Assembly (NCBI GenBank): GCA_029865515.1
Contig: JAOUGQ010000054.1
Location: forward strand, 1-14,498
Reading direction: 5' to 3'
Length of the DNA stretch: 14,498 bases
DNA from: Nitrospirota bacterium
Lineage (GTDB): Bacteria; Nitrospirota; Nitrospiria; Nitrospirales; UBA8639
In this document: piece after piece, positions 14,346 to 14,498 of the stretch
Layout: every line of letters begins with the position of its first letter
How positions within the stretch are numbered: position 1 is the first letter of the stretch
Notes under the pieces: generated by a model
What the model was told of the DNA's origin: nothing
What the model saw: only the letters and a program-made list of their open reading frames with translations
The model's database searches: none
Translations under genes and position numbers: made by a program

Positions 14346-14498
14346 ATGAAATCGGTCGGCCATTTACAACCGGTAACTAAGCCATTAATGGATACAATGC
14401 AAATTTTTTTCAAGTACGGAAGTTTTTTGGCCCTTTTTTTTCTGCCGGCTTTGGCCATGGCGGCGGGTGGGGCTGAGACGCAGGCCATGTCGGTTGAA
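14346..14498 (+). CDS. Exported protein, N-terminal fragment (continues beyond window)
   Basis: 51 codons are open to the window end from ATG 14346, with a strong G-rich site (GAGGGGGG) upstream. An in-frame TTG at 14310, behind a GGAGG, is an alternative start. A hydrophobic segment FFKYGSFLALFFLPALAMAA, ending in an A-x-A-type cut site before GGAETQ, looks like a Sec signal peptide, so the product is periplasmic or outer-membrane. The visible part is too short to name. Its place 92 nt after the membrane-protein gene suggests it may belong to the same unit. Confidence 0.6.
   Translation, partial: MKSVGHLQPVTKPLMDTMQIFFKYGSFLALFFLPALAMAAGGAETQAMSVE

Noticed and set aside
1..14498. Mobile elements, CRISPR arrays, integrase or toxin-antitoxin genes
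   Set aside because: No direct repeat arrays, transposase motifs or integrase-like proteins are seen on either strand; the tRNA-Cys 3' end is not visibly duplicated in the window.

Overview
The window reads as chromosomal DNA from a nitrite-oxidiser-like member of the Nitrospirota, most probably a Nitrospira-type organism. The call rests on three things seen together: a hopanoid gene (hpnH) beside MEP-pathway genes, a bc/b6f-type complex III operon, and within that operon a long CydA-like 'cytochrome bd-like' protein with no CydB. Base composition is about half G+C by eye, lower than many freshwater Nitrospira. The lineage call is inference from gene content; no 16S rRNA or nxr gene is present. 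Every convincing gene is on the + strand.

Region 1 (1-2196) is envelope-related. It holds the C-terminal end of an MlaC/Ttg2D-type phospholipid-transport protein, an outer-membrane Omp85/BamA-superfamily barrel with no POTRA domains, and an exported TPR protein. Gaps of 12 and 41 nt suggest co-transcription.

Region 2 (2197-7114) is isoprenoid and hopanoid metabolism. After a 129-nt gap with a plausible sigma70 promoter come dxs and ispG, 9 nt apart. A complete tRNA-Cys(GCA) with its own perfect -10 box follows. Then comes hpnH (adenosylhopane synthase, radical SAM) and a small conserved-looking soluble protein. DXS and IspG supply isoprenoid precursors for squalene and quinones, and HpnH starts the extended hopanoid side chain. 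DXS carries Asn where E. coli DXS has His80.

A gap of about 270-330 nt (7115-7386 or further) has no recognisable gene. It ends in an 8-bp inverted repeat.

Region 3 (7387-14498) is an electron-transport operon. It starts with an exported beta-sandwich membrane protein, then a monoheme cytochrome c lipoprotein, and a 571-aa CydA-like membrane protein. Next come a three-helix membrane-anchored monoheme cytochrome c, a Rieske protein with an N-terminal PRC-barrel domain, and a fused b6/subunit IV-like cytochrome b. A five-helix membrane protein of unknown function follows, then the N-terminus of another exported protein that runs off the window. I infer a non-canonical quinol:cytochrome c complex physically or functionally coupled to a bd-like subunit. 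Forward electron flow to oxygen and reverse flow to quinone are both possible, and the sequence alone cannot decide between them. This operon is the most interesting part of the window.
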